Source: DATAWZ01 sp036266975 (GTDB lineage Bacteria; Actinomycetota; Thermoleophilia; Solirubrobacterales; Solirubrobacteraceae). Taken from it: a stretch of DNA of 64,000 bases. A program made the position numbers and the translations under genes. The stretch covers positions 33,515 through 97,514 of the forward strand of contig DATAWZ010000022.1 of NCBI GenBank assembly GCA_036266975.1. The letters run 5' to 3'. Numbering within the stretch: the stretch's first letter is position 1; each line of letters starts with the position of its first letter. Under the pieces are notes generated by a model. It was not told where the DNA came from. It was given only the letters and a program-made list of their open reading frames with translations, and ran no database searches. Shown here in pieces: positions 15,502-24,075 of this stretch.

Positions 15502-16361
15502 CGCCCCCCCGAGAGCTCCCGGCGCCGCCGACGGCTCGGCTTGCCGCGGCGCCCGAGCGAGCGAGCCCAGGCGCCGATGATCGCCGCGCAGAAGCCGTAG
15601 CCGTAGCGCAGCGTCGGCGGCTTCTTGGAGGATCCGTGCGCGCGGTGCAGGACGCTCACCGGGACCTCCTGGTAGCGGTAGCCGCGCGTGATCGCCTCGA
15701 TCAGGAACTCGGCCGCGTGGAATTGGGGCTGGCGCAGGTCGAGCGCCGGCAGCATCTCGGTGCGGATCGCGCGGTAGCCGTTCGAGCAGTCGGTGATGCG
15801 CACTCCCAGCAGCACCTGCATCAGCCGGTTGAAGACCTGGATGCCCAGCTCGCGCGCAAAGGCGCCGGCCTCGGCCATACCGAGGGTGCGCGACCCCTGG
15901 GAGAGGTCGGCGCGGTCCTCGAGCACCGGGGTCGCGACCCGCTCGAGCTCCTCGGGCCGATGCTGCCCGTCGGCGTCGATCGTGATGACCACCGCCGCGC
16001 CGGCGTCGATCATCAGCCCGTAGCCGGCGCGCAGCGCGGCGCCACCGCCGCGGTTCTGCGGCAGCCGCGCGACCAGCGCGCCGCCGCGCAGCGCCGCGCC
16101 GTGCGTGTTATCGCGCGAGCCGTCGTCGACGACGAGCACGACGGCCTCCACCCCGCCCAGCTCCTCGGGCATGCGCGGCAGCAGCTCGCCGAGGTTCTCC
16201 TCTTCCTCGTAGGCGGGGATGACGATCGCGATGCGCCCGCCGAAGCGGCGCGCGAGCTCCTCACCGGAGAGCGGCCCGTCGGGGCCGTCGACGGGCACGC
16301 CGGCCGCGGCGACGGCCAGCGGATGCACCGCGCTCATGTCCGGTGCCGTTTGAACGGACAC
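15498..16361 (-). CDS. Glycosyltransferase family 2 (polyprenyl-phosphate glycosyltransferase type)
   Basis: The 287-residue product has a GT2 fold: VIPAYEEEENLGELL, VVDDGSRDNT, and the metal-binding ITIDADGQHRPEEL. It resembles dolichol/undecaprenyl-phosphate sugar transferases, with a hydrophobic patch near the C-terminus (YGFCAAIIGAWA) rather than full membrane anchors. It precedes the beta-helix gene with a 4-bp overlap and is divergent from the sulfoquinovose synthase. A role in making a lipid-linked sugar donor for a surface glycan is inferred. Confidence 0.85.
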   Translation of the reverse strand: MSVQTAPDMSAVHPLAVAAAGVPVDGPDGPLSGEELARRFGGRIAIVIPAYEEEENLGELLPRMPEELGGVEAVVLVVDDGSRDNTHGAALRGGALVARLPQNRGGGAALRAGYGLMIDAGAAVVITIDADGQHRPEELERVATPVLEDRADLSQGSRTLGMAEAGAFARELGIQVFNRLMQVLLGVRITDCSNGYRAIRTEMLPALDLRQPQFHAAEFLIEAITRGYRYQEVPVSVLHRAHGSSKKPPTLRYGYGFCAAIIGAWARSLGRRGKPSRRRRRELSGGR

Positions 16362-16479
16362 GACGTTTGTAGACTGACAGAACGCGAGGCACCCCTTCGC
16401 TCAGCAGGGGTTCCGCGGACAGCGGCGAGCGCACCTGGGCCGATCAGGCGGCGGTTCACGGTCGCGTACGCTAGCCGAC

Positions 16480-16509
16480 GCGACAGGTCGCGGGGCGCAT
16501 CTGGATAAT
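16480..16509 (+). promoter_or_regulatory. Candidate leaderless promoter of sqdB
   Basis: GCGACA at 16480-16485 and GATAAT at 16504-16509 are separated by 18 bp and resemble -35 and -10 elements. The GTG start of sqdB comes six bases after the -10 element, so the transcript would be leaderless, a common situation in actinobacteria. No Shine-Dalgarno sequence is present. Confidence 0.4.
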
Positions 16510-16515
16510 GATCGG

Positions 16516-17712
16516 GTGCGTATCCTCATTCTCGGCGGGGACGGTTACCTGGGCTGGCCCACCGCCCTTCATCTTTCCGCGCGCGGGCACGAGGTCGCCG
16601 TTGTCGACAACTACGCCCGGCGCCGCTGGCATCTCGAGCGCGGCACCGACTCGCTCACCCCCATCGCTTCCCTCCCGGACCGCCTCGATGTGTGGCTCCA
16701 GGTCAGCGGCCACGAGATCATGCCGTTCGTCGGCGACGTCAAGGATCCGGAGTTCCTCGAGGAGGTCATCGCGACCTTCCTGCCCGAGGGCGTCGTCCAC
16801 TACGCCGAGCACTCCTCGGCGCCCTACTCGATGATCTCGCGCCGCCACGCGGTCGAAACGCAGACCAACAACATCGTCGGCACGCTCAACCTCCTGTTCG
16901 CGCTGCGCGAGCACGTCCCCGCCTGCCACCTGGTCAAGCTCGGAACGATGGGCGAGTACGGCACGCCGAACATCGACATCGAAGAGGGCTACATCGAGAT
17001 CGAGCACAACGGCCGCAAGGACACGCTGCCGTTCCCCAAGCTCCCGGGCTCGCTCTACCACCTCTCCAAGGTCCACGACTCGCACAACATCCACTTCGCC
17101 TGCCGGGTGTGGGGCATGCGCGCGACCGACCTGAACCAGGGCGTCGTGTACGGGATCGAGACCGCCGAGACCTCGCTCGACGAGCGGCTGGTCACGCGCT
17201 TTGACTACGACGAGCTGTTCGGGACCGCGCTCAACCGCTTCTGTGTGCAGGCGGTCATCGGCCACCCGCTCACCGTGTACGGCAGCGGCACCCAGACCCG
17301 CGGCTTCCTGAACGTGCGGGACACGCTGCGCTGCGTCGAGCTCGCGCTGCTCAACCCGGCCAAGCTCGGCGAGTTCCGCGTGTTCAACCAGTTCACCGAG
17401 CAGTTCAGCGTGCTCGAGCTGGCCAGGCTCGTGCAGCGCGCGAGCGCCGAGGTGGGCATCCCCGTGGAGATCGAGCACTACGTCAATCCGCGGGTCGAGG
17501 CCGAGCACCACTACTACAAGGCCGCCCACCAGAAGCTGCTCGAGCTCGGGCTCGAGCCGAACTTCCTCGGCGACGAGCTCGTGCGCTCGATGCTCACCGC
17601 GATCCAGCGCCACTCCGGCCGGGTGATCACCCGCGCCATCGAGCCGCGCGTGCAGTGGCGCTCGGGCGAGGCGCCCGCGACCGCCGCCGAAGTTCCCACC
17701 GACGCGGCCTGA
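16516..17712 (+). CDS. sqdB: UDP-sulfoquinovose synthase
   Basis: Short-chain dehydrogenase/epimerase-type enzyme that converts UDP-glucose and sulfite to UDP-sulfoquinovose. The 398-residue product has the distinctive NAD-binding motif GGDGYLGWPT (8-17), the DNYARRRW segment, T144-M145, and the catalytic pair Y181 and K185 in YHLSKVHD, matching the positions of the SQD1 family closely. The end product could be the sulfolipid SQDG or a sulfoquinovose-containing surface glycan. No adjacent sqdX/sqdD glycosyltransferase was recognised; a GT2 gene lies divergently upstream. Confidence 0.93.
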   Translation: MRILILGGDGYLGWPTALHLSARGHEVAVVDNYARRRWHLERGTDSLTPIASLPDRLDVWLQVSGHEIMPFVGDVKDPEFLEEVIATFLPEGVVHYAEHSSAPYSMISRRHAVETQTNNIVGTLNLLFALREHVPACHLVKLGTMGEYGTPNIDIEEGYIEIEHNGRKDTLPFPKLPGSLYHLSKVHDSHNIHFACRVWGMRATDLNQGVVYGIETAETSLDERLVTRFDYDELFGTALNRFCVQAVIGHPLTVYGSGTQTRGFLNVRDTLRCVELALLNPAKLGEFRVFNQFTEQFSVLELARLVQRASAEVGIPVEIEHYVNPRVEAEHHYYKAAHQKLLELGLEPNFLGDELVRSMLTAIQRHSGRVITRAIEPRVQWRSGEAPATAAEVPTDAA

Positions 17713-17713
17713 C

Positions 17714-17757
17714 CGCCTCGCCGAGGCGATCGACGGCGCCGGCGGTCCGCCGGCGCC
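17714..17757. terminator. Two hairpins between convergent genes
   Basis: A 6-bp stem CGCCTC/GAGGCG (17714-17728) is followed by a perfect 10-bp stem GGCGCCGGCG/CGCCGGCGCC with a 3-base loop (17735-17757). They lie between the convergent stops of sqdB and the membrane protein and probably end transcription from both sides, although no T-run is present. Confidence 0.6.
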
Positions 17758-17763
17758 GGGCCC

Positions 17764-19341
17764 TCAGTAGTCGCTGCCGAGCCTGACCTTGCCGGTGCCG
17801 GGCGGGCCCCACACCTTCCAGGCCTCGTTCACGATCAGCCGCCAGTGCGGCGGCGGCGGTGTGAGCGGAAGCTGGGTCAGCCCCCGCTTGGCCAGCGCCT
17901 CCCAGACGGGCTTGGAGGGCTCGACGAGCAGCCGCTCGAACGGCTCGGTCTGCTGGATCACGACGTTAAAGGGCACACCCAGGTCCCAGTCGAGCTGGGC
18001 CGGGTAGATCGCGCCGAGCATCACCACGACGTGGCGCTGGGCTCCGGCGGTGTCGATCATCGGCAGGGCGGCACGCATCGTGCGGTCAAGGCTTGCGCCC
18101 TCGAGCTCGGCGGTGTGGATGCGCCGGAAGTTGACCAGCAGGCGGATGCGCGTGGAGTTGAAGGCCAACCCGAAGACGAGCGCGCCGCCGGCGATCGCCG
18201 CCAGGGTGATCGCGATCGTGCGCTGGGTCAGCGTGCTCGTCCAGCCGGCGCCCGGTGGGCGAACGGCGCCGCTCGAGCGCTCCTTCCAGCGCACGGCGAG
18301 CAGTCGCGCCGGCCCGGTCACCCCGATCCCGGCGAGGATGCCCAGGAAGGTGAACAAGACCGAGAAGTGGCGGCCGGGGACGTTGAACTTCGAGCTGGCC
18401 AGCACGATGAGCGTGAACGCGGCGATCACCGTCGCCGCGACGGCCACGCGGCCGCTTCGTTTCGGGCCGAGGAAGAGCACGACGAGGACGCCCACGCCGG
18501 CGGCGACCAGCGGCGCGGTGGTCATCGCGATGTGTAGCGTGCTCGCCAGCCCGGTCGCGGTGTCGGTCCCGGTGCTCTGGACGTTCGGCGCGCGGGTGTC
18601 GTTGAACGACGTGGCCGGGCTGCCGAACATCACCCACTCCGAGCCCAGCCAGATGATCATCGGTCCGAGCGCGAGCGCCGCGGTGCGCCACCAGCGAGCC
18701 GGCGCGAACGGGTGGCCCTTCTGCCACCAGCGGTACAGACCGTAGCCCACCGAGAAGGCCCAGCCCTCCGGGCGCAGCAGCCCGCCGATGAACAGCAGCG
18801 GCCAGACGAACTCGCGGCGCCCCTCCAGTTCGTAGGCCAGCGCCCATACGACGCACGCCGCGAACGGGACGTTCACGTAGGCGACGCTCGCGTCGACCGC
18901 GAGCGAGGGGTTGAGCATGACGAAGACGAAAGAGAAGAACGCGGCGACGAACCCGAACTTCAACGCCCGCGTGATCCGGAACGCGGCGACACCCATGAGG
19001 GCGAAGAGCGTGAGGTTGAGGACGACCACGAACGTCGGCGTGGCCTGGCCGAAGGCCGAGAAGACGGTGCTCAGCGCGACCGGCAGCGGATGGAAGGTGC
19101 GCTTCTCCAACAGCGGCAGGAACCCGTGGCGCAGGTCCCGGCCCCAGTCCAGGAAGGTGTAGGTGTCGTCGGTCAGCGAGCCATGGTCGAGCCCGTAGAA
19201 GCCGCCGGCCGCCCCTGCGCACACGGCGAATATCGCCAGCGCGCGAAGGACCCCGAGCAGCTGCGGGGATGAGTGCCGAGGTGAGAGGGCAGCCTCGGAG
19301 GAGGCGGCCGCCTCGAGTGAGGGCGGAGCGGTGTCGACCAT
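17764..19341 (-). CDS. Polytopic membrane protein, possible GT-C glycosyltransferase
   Basis: The 525-residue product has about ten hydrophobic segments between residues 30 and 375 and a soluble C-terminal domain of about 140 residues. An early acidic loop (DDTYTFLDWGRDLRHG) and the overall layout resemble GT-C polyprenyl-phosphate sugar transferases, but no diagnostic motif is certain. It converges with sqdB and could act in the same surface-glycan pathway as the GT2 gene; this is inference only. Confidence 0.6.
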   Translation of the reverse strand: MVDTAPPSLEAAASSEAALSPRHSSPQLLGVLRALAIFAVCAGAAGGFYGLDHGSLTDDTYTFLDWGRDLRHGFLPLLEKRTFHPLPVALSTVFSAFGQATPTFVVVLNLTLFALMGVAAFRITRALKFGFVAAFFSFVFVMLNPSLAVDASVAYVNVPFAACVVWALAYELEGRREFVWPLLFIGGLLRPEGWAFSVGYGLYRWWQKGHPFAPARWWRTAALALGPMIIWLGSEWVMFGSPATSFNDTRAPNVQSTGTDTATGLASTLHIAMTTAPLVAAGVGVLVVLFLGPKRSGRVAVAATVIAAFTLIVLASSKFNVPGRHFSVLFTFLGILAGIGVTGPARLLAVRWKERSSGAVRPPGAGWTSTLTQRTIAITLAAIAGGALVFGLAFNSTRIRLLVNFRRIHTAELEGASLDRTMRAALPMIDTAGAQRHVVVMLGAIYPAQLDWDLGVPFNVVIQQTEPFERLLVEPSKPVWEALAKRGLTQLPLTPPPPHWRLIVNEAWKVWGPPGTGKVRLGSDY

Positions 19342-19499
19342 GGAGCGACCGCCGGAAAGCGGGCGAGCAGAGGCTAGCGAGGCCGACGGTCGAAGGCCGC
19401 CCGAGGGTCGGGTTCTTAACCCGCTGTTCGTGGAGCGCGGCAGGTCGTCAGGCTTGCCGCGGTGCGGGCCGATCGGCGATCATCCGCCGCGGAGTGAGG

Positions 19500-21122
19500 A
19501 TGTCGCGCATCTACGTCACCGGCCACCGCAACCCGGACACCGACTCGATCGCCTCGGCGATCGGGTACGCCGAGCTGAAGGGTCGCATCGACACGCGCAA
19601 CGAATACGTGCCGGTGCGCCTGGGCGAGCCCAACGCCCAGACGCGCTGGCTGCTCGACCGCAGCGGCGCCACGACCCCGATGCTGCTCGAGCACGTGATG
19701 CTGCGGGTGCGCGACGTGATGCACGAGCAGTTCGTCGTGGCGGGGGTGCAGGAGCCCGTCCGCCGGGTCGGCCTGGCCATGGCCCGCGAGCACCTGGACC
19801 TGGTGCCGATCGTCGACGACGACGGCGGGCTCGCCGGGGTGATGACCGAGCGCGCGCTCGCCCGCCGTTACATCCGTGAGTCGCGGGAGGCCTCGAGCCT
19901 GGTCGAGGCGCCCACGGCCGTCAGCGCGGTCGTCGAGGTGCTCGAGGGCGAACTGCTCGTCGGCGACGCTGAGAAGCTCATCGCCGGGCGGGTGTGGGTC
20001 TACGCGATGGACATCGACTCGCCCAGCCGCATCGGCGAGGGTGACGTCGTCGTCGTCGGCGATCGGCGCGACGCCCACCGCAAGCTCATCGAGCGCGGCG
20101 CGTCGCTGCTGGTGATCAGCAACAGCGGCACGCCCGACGGCGAGACCCTCGAGTTCGCCCAGGAGCGCGGCGTGGCGATCGTGCGCTCGACCCTGGACAC
20201 CTACGTGACCGCCCGCATGATCACCCTCTCGGCGCCCTGCCAGGCGCTGATGGACCGCGACCCGCTGACCGTGCGCCCCGACGACCTGGTCAGCGACATC
20301 GCCGATGAGATCAAGAACATCCACTACCGCGCCGCGGTCGCGGTCGACGCCGACCGGCATCCGGTCGGCCTGCTCACCCGCGCCGACCTCGTCGCCCCCA
20401 AGCCGCGGCGGGTGCTGCTCGTCGACCACGCCGAGCAGGTCCAGAGCGTGATCGGCATCGAGCAGGCCGAGATCGTCGAGATCCTCGACCACCACCACAT
20501 CGGCTCGATCGAGACCAAGGTGCCGGTGACCGCGACGTTCGATCCGGTCGGCTCGACGGCGACGCTGGTCATCGAGCGCTTTCGCAACAACGGGCTGGAG
20601 CCCAGTCCGTCGACCGCCTCGATGCTGCTCGGCGCGATCCTCTCGGACACGGTCATCCTCGGGTCGCCGACCTCGACCGACCGCGACACCGCGGCGGTCG
20701 AGTACCTCGAGCGTGTGCTGGCGGTCGACGGGCGCGCGTTCGGGCGAGAGATGTTCGAGACGACGTCCGACGTGACCGAGCTCTCCGCGGAGCAGATCAT
20801 CACCCGGGACGCCAAGGAATACGAGATCGCCGGCAAGCGCACGATCTGCGTGGCCCAGGTCGAGACCGTCGGCGCCGCGCTCGCCGACCGCCAGGGCGAG
20901 CTGGCCGGCGCGCTCGAGCAGCGCCGGCGACGCCACGGCTATCACATCTACGCGCTGATGATCACCGACATCTTCAGCCAGGGAACCGAGCTGTTGATCA
21001 GCGGCGACCGCTCGCTGGTCGAGCGCGCCTTCGGGGTGAGCGTGCCCGACGGCTCGGTTGATCTTCCCGGCGTCATGAGCCGCAAGAAGCAGGTCGTCCC
21101 GCGCTTGCTGGCCGCGGCCTGA
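19500..21122 (+). CDS. ppaC: Manganese-dependent inorganic pyrophosphatase with CBS and DRTGG domains
   Basis: Family II (DHH) pyrophosphatase that hydrolyses pyrophosphate. The 540-residue product has the metal-binding GHRNPDTDS motif (8-16), a CBS domain, a DRTGG domain, a second CBS region (QALMDRDPLTVRPDD), then the DHHHIG motif and the C-terminal DHHA2 domain. The CBS-DRTGG insertion is known to bind adenine nucleotides and regulate activity. ATG 19500 follows GGAG at suitable spacing. It is monocistronic. Confidence 0.95.
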   Translation: MSRIYVTGHRNPDTDSIASAIGYAELKGRIDTRNEYVPVRLGEPNAQTRWLLDRSGATTPMLLEHVMLRVRDVMHEQFVVAGVQEPVRRVGLAMAREHLDLVPIVDDDGGLAGVMTERALARRYIRESREASSLVEAPTAVSAVVEVLEGELLVGDAEKLIAGRVWVYAMDIDSPSRIGEGDVVVVGDRRDAHRKLIERGASLLVISNSGTPDGETLEFAQERGVAIVRSTLDTYVTARMITLSAPCQALMDRDPLTVRPDDLVSDIADEIKNIHYRAAVAVDADRHPVGLLTRADLVAPKPRRVLLVDHAEQVQSVIGIEQAEIVEILDHHHIGSIETKVPVTATFDPVGSTATLVIERFRNNGLEPSPSTASMLLGAILSDTVILGSPTSTDRDTAAVEYLERVLAVDGRAFGREMFETTSDVTELSAEQIITRDAKEYEIAGKRTICVAQVETVGAALADRQGELAGALEQRRRRHGYHIYALMITDIFSQGTELLISGDRSLVERAFGVSVPDGSVDLPGVMSRKKQVVPRLLAAA

Positions 21123-21143
21123 ACCGGTCGCTCGGCGGCCCGC

Positions 21144-21584
21144 TCAGCTTCCGCGCCGGCGCCGCCGCGGGCGCAGCGCGAACGCGTCGCGCAGGCCGCC
21201 GGGCGCGCGCGCCCCGACACGGGCGACGAGCAGGTGCGCGGCCGGCCGCGTCGCGAGGCGCCCGAGCAGGCCCAGCTCTCCGGGCGGCTGCTCGACCACG
21301 CGCGGCTCGGCCAGCGCGTAGCGCCGCCCGCCGCGAACGAGCTCGGCCGCGCCGCCCGCCTCGAGGTTCAGGACCCACTGCGAGTCGCGGCCGTAGAGGA
21401 TCGGGACGACGATCAGCTCGCCGGCTCGGAAGGCGACGACCGGCGTGGAGAAGCGCCGTCCGGTCCGCCGCCCGTGGTGCACGACGATCGCGTAGGGCGG
21501 CAGGATCCAGGCCCAATGGCCCTGGACCGCGTTGCCGAGCCGCTCGTTGAACCTCGCGACCGCCCGGGGAATCCTGATCGCCAT
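21144..21584 (-). CDS. Deazaflavin-dependent nitroreductase (DDN) family protein
   Basis: The 146-residue product matches the small split-barrel F420-binding family: a hydrophobic N-terminal helix, then HHGRRTGRRFSTPVVAF, VVPILYGRDSQWVLNLEAGG and VRGGRRYALAEPRVV. Members use reduced F420 and act on diverse substrates, often menaquinone-like. The ATG at 21584 is used; TTG 21587 precedes it. It is convergent with the pyrophosphatase. The substrate is unknown. Confidence 0.85.
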   Translation of the reverse strand: MAIRIPRAVARFNERLGNAVQGHWAWILPPYAIVVHHGRRTGRRFSTPVVAFRAGELIVVPILYGRDSQWVLNLEAGGAAELVRGGRRYALAEPRVVEQPPGELGLLGRLATRPAAHLLVARVGARAPGGLRDAFALRPRRRRRGS

Positions 21585-21596
21585 CAACCGTGGATG

Positions 21597-21989
21597 CTAC
21601 GCATCGCGCGGGACGAGCTCGGGCTGGTCGAGCACGCGCAGCCAGCGGCCGTCGGGCTGGCGGCGCGCGACCTGGGCCCGCCCGCCCGCGCCGTCCCGCG
21701 CACGCGTCGCGGTGAGCGCGAGGTCACCGCCGACCAGCGTCGGCAGCGGCGTCTCGGGCTCGATCGGCGGCGGGTCGGCGAGCACCCGCTCCCACAGCGC
21801 GCGGATGGCCTCGCGACCGACGGTCAGCTCGCCGGGCGGATACCGCGAGTGTCGCGAGGATCCGCGGATCCGGGCCGTCGGCTCCGAAGGCGCCGCCGAT
21901 CTCCAGCAGCACGTAGCCGTCTCGAGCTCGATCGTGAAGGCGATCAGGCCCCGGGAGAGGAGCGTGCAGAGCCCGTGCGGCTCGCTCAC
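21597..21989 (-). pseudogene. Chimeric remnant with a SnoaL-like C-terminal half
   Basis: The 130-codon frame starts MSEPHGLCTLLSRGLIAFTIELE and ends with a SnoaL/NTF2-like segment (PPGELTVGREAIRALWERVLADPP, then RAQVARRQPDGRWLRVLDQP). The middle (about residues 25-50, TATCCWRS and onward) looks like nonsense, and another frame over 21880-21935 reads DGYVLLEIGGAFGADG. This suggests a frameshift or fusion of two gene remnants. It overlaps the VOC-family gene start region by 4 bp. It could also be an intact but divergent small protein. Confidence 0.45.
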
Positions 21990-22345
21990 GCCCGCGGGCC
22001 CTGCTGCCAGATACCGATCACGTTGCCGGCGGGATCGCGGATCGTCGCCACGCGCAGGTCGCCCTCGGGGTAGGGCGCCTCGACGGTCTGCGCGCCGTGT
22101 CCGAGTGCGCGCTGGAGCGTCGCGTCGACGTCCTCGACATAGACATAGGGCCGCACGCCGCCGTCCCCGGCGACGGGCAGGTCCGGCATGAAATGGCCGA
22201 TCACGTGGCCGCTGCCGTCCTCGAAGCGGTGGCCGTCGGTGCTCCAGCCGAACACCGCGGCGTAGAAGGCCGCCGCCGCTTGCGGGTCCGGCGCGGGGAT
22301 GCGCAGGTAGGACACGCTCGCGGGCCTGAACACGCTCGCCGGCAC
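21986..22345 (-). CDS. VOC-family (glyoxalase/bleomycin resistance-like) protein
   Basis: The 119-residue product has one vicinal-oxygen-chelate module pair: LRIPAPDPQAAAAFYAAVFGWSTDG, then YVYVEDVDATLQRALGHGAQTVEAP and ATIRDPAGNVIGIWQQ. These are typical of small actinobacterial VOC proteins that bind a metal or an amphipathic ligand. GTG 22345 or GTG 22333 could be the start; GAGGGG lies about 11 bases before the second. It is divergent from cobG, with a 36-bp gap. Confidence 0.85.
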   Translation of the reverse strand: MPASVFRPASVSYLRIPAPDPQAAAAFYAAVFGWSTDGHRFEDGSGHVIGHFMPDLPVAGDGGVRPYVYVEDVDATLQRALGHGAQTVEAPYPEGDLRVATIRDPAGNVIGIWQQGPRA

Positions 22346-22381
22346 CCCTCGAATTATGGCGCCAGATGCAATGCTGCGGCG

Positions 22382-23452
22382 ATGGCCGAAGACCGCTGCC
22401 CGGGAGTCCTGCGCCTGCACGAAGCCGCCGACGGTGGTCTGGCCCGCGTGCGCCTGCCCGGCGGGCGGATCGACGCCCGCGGGCTCGCCGCCGTCGCCCG
22501 GGCCGCCGAGCGACTCGGCAACGGCATCGTCGAGCTCACCTCCCGGGCCGGCCTGCAGATCCGCGGCCTCGGCCTCGGCCTCGGCCTCGGCGAGGATCTC
22601 GACGCGCTCGCGGCGCTGCTCACCGACGGTGACCTGCTCCCCTCGCCCGCCCACGAGCGGGTCCGCAACCTGCTCGCGCCGCCACTCGCCGGCGCCGACA
22701 CCCACGCCCTGGTGCAGGCGCTCGACGAGGGCCTGTGTGCCGATCCCGCGCTGAGCGCGCTCCCCGGACGCTTCTGCTTCGCCGTCGATGACGGCAGCGG
22801 AGCGCTCGCCCCGCTGCGCGCCGACGTGGAGCTCGTGCCCGACGAGGACGGGCGGATGCGCCTGTGGCTCGACGGCCGGGCGACGACGTCGCTCGCGCCC
22901 CCGGCGCGGGCGGCCGGTCTCGCCCTCGACGCGGCGCGCGCCTTCCTGGAGCACTCGGCCGGCGAGTGGCGCGTGCGCGACCTCGGCGCCCAGCGGCTCG
23001 CCTCGATCGTCTCGATCGAGCGCCCCGCGCCCGCCGCCGGGCTGCGGCGCCTGGGCGTCCTCGCCGCCGGAGCCGTCGCGGTCCTCCCGCCGCTCGCGCG
23101 CCTGGATCCCGACCAGTTGCACGCACTCGCGGCGCTGGACCCCGACCTGCGCCTCTCGCCCTGGAAGACGATGACACTCGTCGACCGGCCCCACCCCGAG
23201 CGCACGCTCGCCGAACTGCTCGCACTCGGGCTGATCGCGGACGCGCACTCGGGATGGGTCGGGCTGTCGGCCTGCGCCGGCCTCGGCGCGTGCGCCCGCG
23301 CCCGCGTGGACGTGCGCGCCGCCGCCACCGTCCGTGCCCGTCAGCGCGGCCCGGGCGCGCCGATCGAGCACCACACGGCGTGCGAGCGGCGCTGCGGCGA
23401 GCCCCCCGACGTGCAGGTGAGCGTCGTGCCCGAACCGGTGCTCGCGCGATGA
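22382..23452 (+). CDS. cobG: Precorrin-3B synthase CobG
   Basis: Iron-sulfur mono-oxygenase of the aerobic cobalamin pathway that contracts precorrin-3A to precorrin-3B. The 356-residue product has two nitrite/sulfite-reductase ferredoxin-like half domains and a C-terminal 4Fe-4S site built from CAGLGAC and CERRC. The ATG at 22382 has no Shine-Dalgarno sequence, so a leaderless transcript is possible. Its TGA overlaps the cobH ATG, giving a tight cobG-cobH-cobIJ operon. Its presence marks the oxygen-dependent route. Confidence 0.9.
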   Translation: MAEDRCPGVLRLHEAADGGLARVRLPGGRIDARGLAAVARAAERLGNGIVELTSRAGLQIRGLGLGLGLGEDLDALAALLTDGDLLPSPAHERVRNLLAPPLAGADTHALVQALDEGLCADPALSALPGRFCFAVDDGSGALAPLRADVELVPDEDGRMRLWLDGRATTSLAPPARAAGLALDAARAFLEHSAGEWRVRDLGAQRLASIVSIERPAPAAGLRRLGVLAAGAVAVLPPLARLDPDQLHALAALDPDLRLSPWKTMTLVDRPHPERTLAELLALGLIADAHSGWVGLSACAGLGACARARVDVRAAATVRARQRGPGAPIEHHTACERRCGEPPDVQVSVVPEPVLAR

Positions 23453-24075
23453 GCGGGTCCTACCTGCGCGATGGCGCGGCGATCTACCGCCGCTCGTTCG
23501 CGATCATCCGCGAGGAAGCCGACCTGAAGGGTCTGCAGCCGATCCTCGAGCGCACCGTGGTGCGGATGATCCATGCCTGCGGGATGGTCGACCTGGCCGG
23601 CGACGTGGCCGCCTCGCCCGGCTTCGGCGACGCCGCCGAAGGGGCCCTGCGGGCGGGCGGCGCGATCCTGTGCGACACCGCGATGGTCGCCGCGGGGGTC
23701 ACCCGGGCCCGGCTCCCGGCCGGCAACGAGGTGCGCTGCACGCTCTCCGACCCGCGCGTGCCGGCCCTGGCCGCCGAGCGGGAAACGACGCGTACGGCCG
23801 CGGCCGTCGAGCTGTGGGCCGAGCACCTGGCCGGCGGGCTGGTGGTGATCGGCAACGCCCCGACCGCGCTGTTCGCGCTGCTCGAGGGGCTCGCCGCCGG
23901 CGAGCTTCGGCGTCCGGCGGCGGTGATCGGCATGCCGGTCGGCTTCGTGGGCGCCGCCGAGTCCAAGGTCGCGCTCGCCGGCTCGGATCTCGAGCACCTC
24001 GTCGTCCACGGCCGCCGCGGCGGCAGCGCGATCGCCGCCGCGGCGGTCAACGCGCTCGCGAGGCCCGAGGAATGA
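23449..24075 (+). CDS. cobH: Precorrin-8X methylmutase CobH
   Basis: Moves the C11 methyl to C12 to give hydrogenobyrinate. The 208-residue product has the family start YLRDGAAIYRRSFAIIREEADL, the catalytic histidine in RMIHACGMVDLA, the CDTAMVAAGV motif, and the GMPVGFVGAAESK motif. ATG 23449 overlaps the cobG stop (ATGA), and its own stop overlaps the cobIJ start in the same way. Confidence 0.95.
   Translation: MSGSYLRDGAAIYRRSFAIIREEADLKGLQPILERTVVRMIHACGMVDLAGDVAASPGFGDAAEGALRAGGAILCDTAMVAAGVTRARLPAGNEVRCTLSDPRVPALAAERETTRTAAAVELWAEHLAGGLVVIGNAPTALFALLEGLAAGELRRPAAVIGMPVGFVGAAESKVALAGSDLEHLVVHGRRGGSAIAAAAVNALARPEE

Noticed and set aside
22346..22381. Possible cobalamin riboswitch before cobG
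   Set aside because: The gap is only 36 bp, and no B12 box or riboswitch core is present there or in the adjoining VOC gene.
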